Origin: Lysobacterales bacterium | GTDB taxonomy: Bacteria > Pseudomonadota > Gammaproteobacteria > Xanthomonadales > Ahniellaceae | Direction of reading: 5' to 3' | Length of the DNA stretch: 64,000 nt | Assembly: GCA_016721845.1 (NCBI GenBank) | Contig: JADKHK010000003.1 | Coordinates: 186,001-250,000, forward strand | Shown: positions 7,645 through 15,371 of the stretch, in pieces | Numbering within the stretch: the first letter of the stretch is position 1 | How the letters are laid out: every line of letters begins with the position of its first letter | Notes under the pieces: generated by a model | Seen by the model: the letters and a program-made list of their open reading frames with translations, nothing else | Database searches by the model: none | Told to the model about the DNA's origin: nothing | Made by a program: the position numbers and the translations under genes

Positions 7645-9375
7645 TCATTCGAGGGTGCCGTCCATCGTCCAGCCGCGCGCCCAGTCCGTCATCGGTCCGG
7701 CAAAGGCACCCTTGAAGCTGGTGCGATCGAAGAAGCTGTCATTCGGCACGGCGACGCCGGTGCCGAGCAGGATCGACGATGCCGACGGGAACCGGCCGCT
7801 CAGACCAAGTGCAGCGGCGCTGCCGTCGCTGTTCGCCGCCTGGCCGCGATACCAGGCGCTGACCAGGAAAGGTTCGCTGCCCGAATCTTCGAAGTTGCTC
7901 GTGCAACCCAGTGCGGCACCGCTCATCGTCAACACGCCGGTCGCGGTCGGAGTGGGCGCCGTGCCGCTGGCCGTGAAGGTCGCGTTGTCGTTGAAGTTCA
8001 GGCATTCCTGGCCGAAACCGGTGGCGACGATGTTGTAGAAATTGCCGCCGGAGCCGCGACGGATACGCACACCCTCGTTGCCGGATGCGACGCCGATCAG
8101 GGTCACGTTCGCGACTTTCGGTTGCGTGCGCGGCAGCAAGTCGAACGCATTCGGCTTGTTGTCGGACTCGACGCCGTTCGAATCGCTGGACGCGGTCGCA
8201 GTCTGCTTGCAGTAGGCGTACTGGATCTTGCCGGTATAGCCCTCGGCGAAATCGAGGCAATCGTCCTCGACGGCGGTGCCGACGACATGGGTCAAATTCA
8301 CCGCGCCGCCGAACATCTCGAAGCCATCGTCCTTGCCGGCGTGCACGTGAACATGGTCGATGACCGTGCCACGACCGACCGCGAGCAGGGTCAGCGCATT
8401 CAGTTCCTCGTTCTCGCGGATGACCTGACCGGCGTAGCGGATTTGCACGTAGCGCAGCGCACCCGAGGAATCATTGTCGTCATTGCCGCCGAACGTGATG
8501 TTCGAATCGGCCTCGAACGCGCAGGGCGTGGCACCGGTGCAGCTGTTGTTGACGGCGTTGCCGGCGAGCACGAGCCCGGCCCAGGAACCCGGCACGTCGG
8601 TCGGTCCGGTGAAGATGATCGGCGCCGTGGCCGTGCCTTCGGCGTAGAGCTTCGAACCCGGCTGCACCACGAGATAGTCGATACCCTGGCCAATGCCCTG
8701 GATCGTCGTGCCCGGTTCGATCGTCAGCGTGCCCGGGTTGGCGTTGCGACCGCCACCCACGGCGGTCTTGCCGTTGATCAGGTAGGTCGCGTTGTTCGGC
8801 AGATGCATGTTGCCGGTGATGGTCGCCGGCAGGATGCAGGCACGCGGCAGGTTCTGCAGTTGCGTGGTGCCGTTCGGACAGGTGGTGAATTCGCTCTGGT
8901 AAGCGCAGGACGACGGGGCGCCGCCGGCACGCTCGAGGTCCATGTTGACGTTCTGCAGATTGCTGCCGACACCGGCGGTGAAGTCGAGCTTGACGTGATT
9001 GCAGCTGAGGAACTCGACATCGACCTTGCCCACGATGGTGCCGGTCGGTGCGGTGAAGGTGTTGCCGAAGCTGCCGCCACTGAAGCGGTAGACATCGACG
9101 CCGGTCTTCTTCACCTCGCGCTGGCTGAACGGCACATTCGCCAGCACCCATGAGGCATTGCCGTTGGCATCGTAGGTATAGAACACGATGCCCATGACGC
9201 CGCCGGTCGGCGTGGTCTGGAACCAGTCGAAGTTCACGCCGCGACCGGATTGCGCGGCATTGAAGTAGGTGCCTTCGAACTGTTCATCGACAACAAGTGC
9301 GGCATTCGCGCTGGACGCGATCAAGGCAGTGGCGATGGCGAACGCGAGGGCGCGTGCAGAAGTGGCGAGACGCAT
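7645..9375 (-). CDS. Secreted beta-helix-like protein, companion of TonB-dependent receptor
   Basis: This 576-residue protein has a Sec signal peptide (MRLATSARALAFAIATALIA, cleavage near ANA-AL). Residues about 25-130 form a Gly/aromatic-rich domain containing FNAAQSGRGVNFDWFQ and MGIVFYTYDANGNASWVLA. The rest resembles secreted parallel-beta-helix proteins: INGKTAVGGGRNANPG, LTIEPGTTIQGIG, a modular KLYAEGTATAPIIFTG strand, VIDHVHVHAGKDDGFEMFGG and an EDDCLDFAEGYTG block. Similar proteins often sit beside TonB-dependent receptors in proteobacteria, and here the receptor gene lies 73 bases upstream on the same strand. A shared role in capture or display of a ligand is inferred. No enzymatic motif was recognised. 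A strong terminator follows. Confidence 0.7.
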   Translation of the reverse strand: MRLATSARALAFAIATALIASSANAALVVDEQFEGTYFNAAQSGRGVNFDWFQTTPTGGVMGIVFYTYDANGNASWVLANVPFSQREVKKTGVDVYRFSGGSFGNTFTAPTGTIVGKVDVEFLSCNHVKLDFTAGVGSNLQNVNMDLERAGGAPSSCAYQSEFTTCPNGTTQLQNLPRACILPATITGNMHLPNNATYLINGKTAVGGGRNANPGTLTIEPGTTIQGIGQGIDYLVVQPGSKLYAEGTATAPIIFTGPTDVPGSWAGLVLAGNAVNNSCTGATPCAFEADSNITFGGNDDNDSSGALRYVQIRYAGQVIRENEELNALTLLAVGRGTVIDHVHVHAGKDDGFEMFGGAVNLTHVVGTAVEDDCLDFAEGYTGKIQYAYCKQTATASSDSNGVESDNKPNAFDLLPRTQPKVANVTLIGVASGNEGVRIRRGSGGNFYNIVATGFGQECLNFNDNATFTASGTAPTPTATGVLTMSGAALGCTSNFEDSGSEPFLVSAWYRGQAANSDGSAAALGLSGRFPSASSILLGTGVAVPNDSFFDRTSFKGAFAGPMTDWARGWTMDGTLE

Positions 9376-9448
9376 GGAGTGCTCCGTGGAAGGGTGGGCG
9401 CACCTTAGGCAGCCGCGATGGCGGCGCTGTTGCACTCAGGCTGCAGAC

Positions 9449-12058
9449 TTATGACTGTGGACGCCATTCCAGCGTCAGGCCGAGCTCGCGCCCGCGCCGG
9501 AATTCGCGGGTGATCTCGTCGCCCTGGGTGAATTCGACCTTCGGATCGAGCAGGTTGCGCAGTCGCAGCTTGAGCGTCCATTCCGGGTCGAACTGCTTGC
9601 GCAGGTTCAGGTCGAGGGAATGGAAGTCCTGCTCGTAGATGTCCGGCGCGCCGAACACGCCGACCTGCGAGATGCGTCGGCCGAACACGTTGTACAGCAG
9701 GGTCGCTTCGAGACTGTTGTCGGGCTTGCGGTAGCCGAGCTGCAGGTTCGCGACGAAGGGCGACTGACCCTGCATCGGGCGCTGGTCATTGGTCTGGATA
9801 TCGTTGATGCCACCGAGGTCGATCTCGGAATCGATCCAGGCGTAATTGGCCGCCGTGTAGAAGTTCGTCCAACGCTCGCCGACGAATTCGAGGCCGCGGA
9901 AATAGTCGAGCTCGATGCCGCGATTGCTCGCCGAATCGGCATTGGCCAGCGACAGCAGGTTGCCGGTGCCGGGCACCTGGATCTTCTCGATCGGGTCGCT
10001 GAAATCCTTGAGGAACAGCGCCGCCGAGAACGATTCGCTGTAGGAGAAGTAATACTCCCAGCGCAGGTCGAGGTTGCGGATCGACGTCGGCTTGAGGTCC
10101 GGGTTGCCGATCGTTTCCAGATCCAGCAGCGGGTCGGTGTAGGGCGCTGGCGACAGTTCGCGAAAATCCGGGCGCGACAGCGTCTCGCTGTAGCCGAGTC
10201 GCCATTGCGCGGCATCGGAATACAGCCAGGTGAAGGCCGCGCTCGGCAGCAAGTCGCGGGTCGAGATGCTGGACACGATCGGTGTGGCCGACAGGTTGCC
10301 CAGCGCATACGTGCTGACCGACTGGTCGTTGGCCTCGTGGCGCAGGCCGAGCGTGAATCGGTAGGCGCTCTTCCAGTTCAGGTCGGCGGCGACAAACAGC
10401 GCGTCGAGATCCTGCTCGGCATCGTAATTGTCGGTGCCGCGGGTGATCTCGCGCAGCTGGAAGCCATCGGCACCGATCGTGCCCGGCGTGAACACCTGGT
10501 CCGGCGTGGCGCCCGAGATCACGACCGGATCGTTCGCGAGCGCGCCGACGCCGCCGAACTCGAACCGGCGGATCTCCGAATCGCGTTCGCGGCGCAACAG
10601 CGCGCCACCGGCGCTGAGGTCGAGATAGGTCTCGTCGGTCAACATCAGCGGCAGCTTGAACGCGAAGCTGAAGTCCCGGCTGTCGTCGGTCAGGTCCGAG
10701 AACACGGTCGAATTGCTGTCCGAGCGCCGCGAGAACTGGAATTGCTGGCTGCTGTTGTTGCGGTCATAGCGATAGCTGCGCGTGTTCGGCGATTCGCGCG
10801 AGGCCCGGGCCAGCGTGGACTGCCAGTTGAGGCTCAGATCGCGCGCGCCGGGGAAGCGGTGCTCGCCCGCGAACTGCGTCGCCAGCAATTCGTTCTCGAT
10901 CCATTCCAGGTTGTAGAAGCGCGACACGTCTTCCGGGTCTTCGCTGTAACCCTCCGAGATCTTCGCCTCGTCCTCGCTCGAGCGCAGCAGCATCGTGGTG
11001 TTCTTCAGGCGATGGTTCTCGCTGACGTCGGCGCCCAGGGACAGGAAGCTCGACAACTCGGTGTTTTCGCTGGAGCGCGCGACATCGAGACCGCTCGACT
11101 GCACCAGCGCGCCATCGCCGAGCACGGCGAAACTGTTGCGAGCCTCATCGACATGGTCGAGCGTGTTCGCGTAGCGCACGGCGCCGAGCACGCCGACCGG
11201 GATGTCGCCGAATTTGAAACTGTTGCCGATTGCGCCGCTGAAGCCGCTGTTCGGCTTCAGGTCGCGCGTGCCAACGGCGTAGCCTTGACCGGCCAGCGCT
11301 TCGCCGAATCCTTCGAGTTGGGTCGCGGTGAAGCCGTTCGGATTCGTCGGCGAGGCCGGACGCAGGATCGTGCCGTCCGCGATCGCCGTGGCCAATGCAT
11401 CCGGCATCGCGCGTGCGCCATCGTCGAAGCCGGTCCAGTCGCCGGCACCGCCGTCGTAGCCCAACCCGTCCGCGAAGCTCGCGCCGCTGTCATAACCCAG
11501 ACCCAGGCCCAGCTTGGCGACAAAGCCGGTCGGCACGCCGCGCGTGCGCAGTTGCACGCTGCCGCCACCGAATTCGCCGGGCATGTCGGCGCTGTAGGAC
11601 TTCTGGATGACCACGCCTTCCAGCAACTCGGTCGGAAAAAGGTCGAGCGGCACGACACGGCGCGTCGGGTCCGGGCTCGGAATCTGCGCGCCGTTCAACA
11701 GCACGCTCGAGTAGCGGTCGCCCAGCCCGCGTACGAACACGTACTTGCCGTCGACCACCGACAGGCCGGTGACGCGCTTCAGGGTGCTTGCCGCATCGGC
11801 ATCACCGGTGCGCGCGATCTGCTCGGCGCTTACTGCTTCGGTGACGGCGGCCGTGGCGCGACGTTCGTCGGTGTAAAGCTCCTGACCGCCCTCGGTGTAG
11901 CTGCCTTCGACTTCGACCCCGGACAATTCGGTGGTTTCGTCGCCGTCGGGCACCGGCTCGGTCGGGGTGTCCTGGGCTTGCAGGGGTGATGCCAGTGCAG
12001 TGGCGATCAACAGCGGCAACAAGGCGACCCGGGGTCGCAGCATCGGTTCGGATTTCAT
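9449..12058 (-). CDS. TonB-dependent outer-membrane receptor
   Basis: This 869-residue outer-membrane receptor has a signal peptide (LLPLLIATALASPLQAQD), then a plug domain at about 45-165: SAEQIARTGDADAAST, VRGLGDRYSSVLLNGAQIP, LDLFPTELLEGVVIQKSYS and GEFGGGSVQLRTR. The remainder is a large beta-barrel with alternating aromatic strands; YSETLSRPDFRELSPAPY and LLDLETIGNPDLKPT are typical of TonB-dependent receptor barrels. The barrel ends LTLEWRPQS. The N-terminal part has no extra signalling domain and no carboxypeptidase-like domain. The plug style (VRGLGDRY, PDP near residue 125) resembles receptors for carbohydrates or other organic ligands more than siderophores, but the ligand is unknown. 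Start ATG 12058 precedes the signal peptide. It probably forms a two-gene unit with the downstream secreted protein. Confidence 0.92.
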   Translation of the reverse strand: MKSEPMLRPRVALLPLLIATALASPLQAQDTPTEPVPDGDETTELSGVEVEGSYTEGGQELYTDERRATAAVTEAVSAEQIARTGDADAASTLKRVTGLSVVDGKYVFVRGLGDRYSSVLLNGAQIPSPDPTRRVVPLDLFPTELLEGVVIQKSYSADMPGEFGGGSVQLRTRGVPTGFVAKLGLGLGYDSGASFADGLGYDGGAGDWTGFDDGARAMPDALATAIADGTILRPASPTNPNGFTATQLEGFGEALAGQGYAVGTRDLKPNSGFSGAIGNSFKFGDIPVGVLGAVRYANTLDHVDEARNSFAVLGDGALVQSSGLDVARSSENTELSSFLSLGADVSENHRLKNTTMLLRSSEDEAKISEGYSEDPEDVSRFYNLEWIENELLATQFAGEHRFPGARDLSLNWQSTLARASRESPNTRSYRYDRNNSSQQFQFSRRSDSNSTVFSDLTDDSRDFSFAFKLPLMLTDETYLDLSAGGALLRRERDSEIRRFEFGGVGALANDPVVISGATPDQVFTPGTIGADGFQLREITRGTDNYDAEQDLDALFVAADLNWKSAYRFTLGLRHEANDQSVSTYALGNLSATPIVSSISTRDLLPSAAFTWLYSDAAQWRLGYSETLSRPDFRELSPAPYTDPLLDLETIGNPDLKPTSIRNLDLRWEYYFSYSESFSAALFLKDFSDPIEKIQVPGTGNLLSLANADSASNRGIELDYFRGLEFVGERWTNFYTAANYAWIDSEIDLGGINDIQTNDQRPMQGQSPFVANLQLGYRKPDNSLEATLLYNVFGRRISQVGVFGAPDIYEQDFHSLDLNLRKQFDPEWTLKLRLRNLLDPKVEFTQGDEITREFRRGRELGLTLEWRPQS

Positions 12059-12175
12059 CGGGGAGCTTCCGCAAACAGGGAGGGGCGCGCGGGTCCGTTG
12101 CGCATGGCGGCGCAAACTAGGTCAGCGCGGTGACCACCCCGTGACGCAAAAGCTGCAGCGATGTTGCAGCGCCAC

Positions 12176-12184
12176 TTACCCACA
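12176..12184 (+). promoter_or_regulatory. DnaA-box-like site (one mismatch)
   Basis: TTACCCACA differs from the consensus DnaA box TTATCCACA by one base. It lies 172 bases from the exact box in the same orientation. Confidence 0.3.
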
Positions 12185-12234
12185 GATCGCCCGGCCGCGG
12201 CGGGTTTACCGGACGAAGTTCATGACGGATTGAT

Positions 12235-12253
12235 AACAATGTTGCATATTGTT
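12235..12253. promoter_or_regulatory. Palindromic operator-like site
   Basis: AACAAT and ATTGTT are inverted around a 7-base spacer (GTTGCAT) inside the AT-rich core. Its place upstream of the TonB receptor gene suggests an operator for that gene; the binding protein is unknown. Confidence 0.35.
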
Positions 12254-12355
12254 GTTTTGTAAACATATTTGTATGAATTCACGGATCCGCTTGCGCCGCG
12301 GCTGCGGAGCTGCTCCCGCCCGCGCAGCGATGGCCGCCGGGTTTGACCCACAGAG

Positions 12356-12364
12356 TTATCCACA
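12356..12364 (+). promoter_or_regulatory. Exact consensus DnaA box
   Basis: TTATCCACA matches the DnaA 9-mer consensus exactly. It lies about 75 bases before the -10-like hexamer of argS. A single exact box may regulate transcription rather than mark an origin. Confidence 0.45.
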
Positions 12365-12436
12365 GGGCCGAAGGACGCCTGAACCGTGCCCGCGCGCCGC
12401 CCGGGATCACGCCTGTCTGCAATCTGGCGTGGCGAC

Positions 12437-12442
12437 TACACT
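12437..12442 (+). promoter_or_regulatory. Putative -10 element of argS
   Basis: TACACT lies 33 bases before the GTG start of argS. No good -35 hexamer is seen at the usual distance. Confidence 0.35.
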
Positions 12443-12475
12443 ACGCGGCCTTTTTCACTGATCCCGGGCTCTTCC

Positions 12476-14233
12476 GTGAAACACATCCTGACCGGCCTCG
12501 TGCATGGCGCACTGGACCAATTGCGCGCCGATGGCCGCATCGTGCTCGACGCCCTGCCCGAGATCACCTTCGAGCGCACCCGCGCCAAGGAATTCGGCGA
12601 TTTCGCCTGCAACATCGCGATGCAGCTGGCCAAGCCGCTGGGCCGCAAGCCGCGCGAGATCGCCGAATGGATCGTCGCCACCCTGCCCGCGCATCCTTCG
12701 CTGGCGAAAGTCGACATCGCCGGTCCGGGGTTCCTGAATTTCTTCGTGACCAGCGCCACGCTGCAGCAGGTGGTCGCGCGCGTGCTCGACGACGAGCGCT
12801 ACGGTTTCGCGCCGAAGCACTCGCGCGAATCGGTGCAGGTCGAGTTCGTCTCGGCGAATCCGAACGGTCCGCTGCATGTCGGCCACGGCCGCGGCGCGGC
12901 CTACGGCTCGACGCTCGCGAACTTGCTGGAAGCTGGCGGTTACCAGGTCAGCCGCGAGTACTACGTCAACGATGCCGGGCGGCAGATGGACATCCTCGCC
13001 ATCTCGGTCTGGCTGCGTTATCTCGAACTCGGCGGCGAGACCATCCGCTTCCCGGACAACGGCTACAAGGGCGACTACGTGCGCGGCATCGCCCGCGACC
13101 TGCGCCTGGCCGCGGGCAGCGAACTGCACCACCCGATCGCGACCGTGTTCGCCGACATCCCGGCCGACGAAGGCCAGGGCGGCGACAAGGAGCAGCACGT
13201 CGATGCGCTGATCGTGCGTGCGCGGCAACTGCTCGGCGACGCGAACTATCGCCGCCTGTTCGAAGCGGGCCTGAAGGCCTGCCTCGACGACATCAAGCAG
13301 GACCTCGGCGAGTTCCGCGTCGTCTACGACCAGTGGTTCTCGGAGCGTTCGCTCACGACGAGCGGCGCCGTGCAGCGCGCCATCGACGTGCTCACCGAGA
13401 AAGGCCACATGTACGAGAAGGACGGCGCGCTGTGGTTCCGCGCCACCACCTTCGGTGACGAGAAGGATCGTGTCGTGCGCCGCGACAACGGCGCGACCAC
13501 GTATTTCGCTTCCGACATCGCCTACCTGCTGAACAAGTTCGATCGCGGCTACGACCGCGCGATCTACGTGTTCGGCGCCGACCACCATGGCTACGTCGCG
13601 CGCTTGAAGGCGGCGGCGCAGGGGCTCGGCGTGGACCCGGATCGTCTGGAGATCAAGCTGGTCCAGTTCGCGATCCTGTTCGAGGGTGGCGAAAAGGTGC
13701 AGATGTCGACGCGTGCCGGCCAGTTCGTCACGCTGCGCGACCTGCGTCGTGAAGTCGGCGTCGATGCCGCGCGTTTCTTCTACGTGATGCGCAGCCACGA
13801 CCAGCACCTCGACTTCGACCTCGATCTGGCGCGCTCGCAGTCGGTCGACAATCCGGTCTATTACCTGCAGTACACGCATGCGCGCCTCTGCGGCCTGTTC
13901 CGCCAGGCCGTAGAGAAATCGTTGCCTTACGACGAAGCCACGGCGCGAGCCTCGCTGGAACTGCTGAGCGAGCCGCAAGCCCAGGCCCTGCTCGAACAGC
14001 TCGACCGCTTCCCGGAGGACCTGCGCGGCGCGGTCGAGATCCGCTCGCCGCATCTCGTGGTCGCGGCACTGCGTGAACTCGCGGCGCGTTACAACGCCTT
14101 CTACAACGGCCATCACTTCCTGGTCGATGACGCCGCGCAGCGCTGCGCCCGTCTCGCGCTGGCCGCATGCGTGCGCCGCGTGCTCGCGAACGGGCTCGGC
14201 ATCCTCGGCGTGTCCGCACCGGAGACGATGTGA
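12476..14233 (+). CDS. argS: Arginyl-tRNA synthetase
   Basis: This class I synthetase charges tRNA-Arg with arginine in the cytoplasm. With GTG 12476 as start it has 585 residues, close to the usual 560-590. An N-terminal Arg-tRNA-synthetase additional domain covers about 1-100. The ATP-binding HIGH motif appears as PNGPLHVGHGRG near residue 133, the KMSKS equivalent as KVQMSTRAGQF near 409, and the anticodon-binding DALR-type domain occupies the last 120 residues (VVAALRELAARYNAFYN). No ATG is available near the conserved N-terminus; the next upstream in-frame ATG at 12386 would add 30 unrelated residues and precede the -10-like TACACT. The stop overlaps the start of the SPOR gene by one base, so the two are coupled. 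Confidence 0.97.
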   Translation: MKHILTGLVHGALDQLRADGRIVLDALPEITFERTRAKEFGDFACNIAMQLAKPLGRKPREIAEWIVATLPAHPSLAKVDIAGPGFLNFFVTSATLQQVVARVLDDERYGFAPKHSRESVQVEFVSANPNGPLHVGHGRGAAYGSTLANLLEAGGYQVSREYYVNDAGRQMDILAISVWLRYLELGGETIRFPDNGYKGDYVRGIARDLRLAAGSELHHPIATVFADIPADEGQGGDKEQHVDALIVRARQLLGDANYRRLFEAGLKACLDDIKQDLGEFRVVYDQWFSERSLTTSGAVQRAIDVLTEKGHMYEKDGALWFRATTFGDEKDRVVRRDNGATTYFASDIAYLLNKFDRGYDRAIYVFGADHHGYVARLKAAAQGLGVDPDRLEIKLVQFAILFEGGEKVQMSTRAGQFVTLRDLRREVGVDAARFFYVMRSHDQHLDFDLDLARSQSVDNPVYYLQYTHARLCGLFRQAVEKSLPYDEATARASLELLSEPQAQALLEQLDRFPEDLRGAVEIRSPHLVVAALRELAARYNAFYNGHHFLVDDAAQRCARLALAACVRRVLANGLGILGVSAPETM

Positions 14234-14811
14234 TGGCGAAGCGCGGTTCGCAAGCGACGATGCGTTCGGGCGGTGGTGGCAGCAAGCAGATCCCGTGGTG
14301 GATCTGGTTCCTTGGCGGCCTGTTTTGCGGTCTCGGACTGTCGGCGCTGGTGCTGATGAAGCAATGGGCGCCGCAGTTGCGCGATGGTGTCGCAGCAGCC
14401 CCGGCACCGGCCGCCCCGACCGACGCACCCGCGCCGGCAGAGGACAAGCCGAAGTACGACTTCTACAGCGTGCTGCCGGAGATGGAAGTGGTGGTGCCGG
14501 ATGCCGAAGTGAAGTCGGCCGCGAATGCCCCGGCCGCGACGCCCGCGACGCCGAATGCCGGCGGTGCGCAACGCTACATGCTGCAGGCGGGCTCGTTCCG
14601 GACCAGCACCGATGCCGATGCGCTCAAGGCCAAGCTGACCCTGATGGGCGTCGGCGCCACGGTCTCGGTGCAAGCCGTGAATGTCAATGGCACCGAATAC
14701 TTCCGCGTCCGCCTCGGTCCGTTCGCGGACCTGCGCGGCGTCGATGGCGCCAAGCGCACGCTGGAATCGAACGGCATCAGCGCGATCGCGTTGCGCGAGA
14801 ACGCGCCTTGA
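14233..14811 (+). CDS. SPOR domain membrane protein (FtsN-like)
   Basis: This 192-residue protein has a cytoplasmic Gly/Lys-rich N-terminus, one membrane helix (WWIWFLGGLFCGLGLSALVL, about 25-45), an Ala/Pro-rich periplasmic linker and a C-terminal SPOR domain (about 113-190) beginning YMLQAGSFRTSTDADALK. SPOR domains bind denuded glycan strands of septal peptidoglycan, so the protein probably acts at the division site, like FtsN. Its start overlaps the argS stop (TGATG). The argS-SPOR arrangement recurs in gammaproteobacteria. A repeat element follows immediately after the stop. Confidence 0.88.
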   Translation: MAKRGSQATMRSGGGGSKQIPWWIWFLGGLFCGLGLSALVLMKQWAPQLRDGVAAAPAPAAPTDAPAPAEDKPKYDFYSVLPEMEVVVPDAEVKSAANAPAATPATPNAGGAQRYMLQAGSFRTSTDADALKAKLTLMGVGATVSVQAVNVNGTEYFRVRLGPFADLRGVDGAKRTLESNGISAIALRENAP

Positions 14812-14816
14812 TTTGA

Positions 14817-14862
14817 TGTGGGAGCTGGTCGCGAGAGTCGCGAGCCGGGGCTCGCTCCTACA
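14817..14862. repeat. REP-like extragenic palindromic element
   Basis: A 46-base palindromic unit runs from TGTGGGAGC (14817-14825) to GCTCCTACA (14854-14862); the ends pair with one G-T wobble, and the interior holds CGCGAG-AGT-CGCGAG. The ends resemble REP/BIME elements of Pseudomonas and Xanthomonadales (TGTGGGAGC/TGTAGGAGC). It sits between two convergent genes and contains the stop codon of the minus-strand gene. No second copy was noticed in this window. Confidence 0.65.
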
Positions 14863-15265
14863 GTTGGGCGATGGTTTCGGTCAACGAGTAGGTGACGCTG
14901 ACCACGGCGACGCCGGCGGAAACGGGCGTGTCGCCGTGCATCGGACAGAAGCGCACCGACTTCGATTTGGCACCGGCGGTCGCGGCGCGGTCCAGCACGC
15001 TGGAGCCGCTGCCTTTGACCAGCGCGACGCGTTGCGCCGAGCCCTGATCATCCAGCACCAGCTTCAGGGTCACCGTGCCGTGTTCGCGATTGCGCCGCGC
15101 CTGCGCCGGATAGCGCCAAGGGTGCTGCGGATCGACCCGCGACTTGGTCGCGAGCGTGATGCCGGGCTGCGGCGAGTCCGGGCAAGGCACCACGGTGGTC
15201 AGGGTTTCAGCGCTGGCTGCGCCGACCAGCAACAGTGCGGTCAGGCCCGCGACGACATGCTTCAT
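14858..15265 (-). CDS. Secreted TonB C-terminal-domain protein
   Basis: This 135-residue protein has a signal peptide (MKHVVAGLTALLLVGAASA) and then a single domain like the TonB C-terminus: WRYPAQARRNREHGTVTLKL, VLDDQGSAQRVALVKGSGSS and LDRAATAGAKS. It lacks the TonB membrane anchor and proline-rich linker, so it is unlikely to be an energy-coupling TonB by itself; such stand-alone periplasmic proteins are common in Xanthomonadales and have no settled function. Two cysteines (VVPCPD, VRFCPMH) could form a disulfide. The stop codon lies inside the REP-like element at 14817-14862. Confidence 0.75.
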   Translation of the reverse strand: MKHVVAGLTALLLVGAASAETLTTVVPCPDSPQPGITLATKSRVDPQHPWRYPAQARRNREHGTVTLKLVLDDQGSAQRVALVKGSGSSVLDRAATAGAKSKSVRFCPMHGDTPVSAGVAVVSVTYSLTETIAQL

Positions 15266-15371
15266 CTTCGATCTCCCGGGCCGGACTGCGGCCTGCGGGA
15301 TCGAAACTAAGCGCGTTCTCCCACAGCGGCAAGACCACTGTCATACGGGTGTCACAGAACTGTGGGCCGGA

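Larger units (their letters stand above)
12059..12475. other. 417-bp divergent intergenic region between TonB receptor and argS
   Basis: No gene is seen here. The stretch holds an AT-rich core (about 12228-12285) unlike the surrounding GC-rich DNA, a small palindrome, two DnaA-box-like sequences and a -10-like hexamer just before argS. The promoters of both divergent genes must lie here; no convincing -35/-10 pair for the receptor gene could be fixed. Confidence 0.7.

Noticed and set aside
6724..9153. Open frame of 809 codons opposite the exchanger and beta-helix-like genes
   Set aside because: Low-complexity Arg/Gln/His translation antisense to two good genes.
9620..11989. Open frame of 789 codons opposite the TonB receptor
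   Set aside because: The receptor frame is strongly supported by plug and barrel motifs; the antisense frame has none.
15353..15364. Short palindrome CACAG-AA-CTGTG between two minus-strand genes
   Set aside because: Arms of five bases are too short to call, and there is no supporting context.
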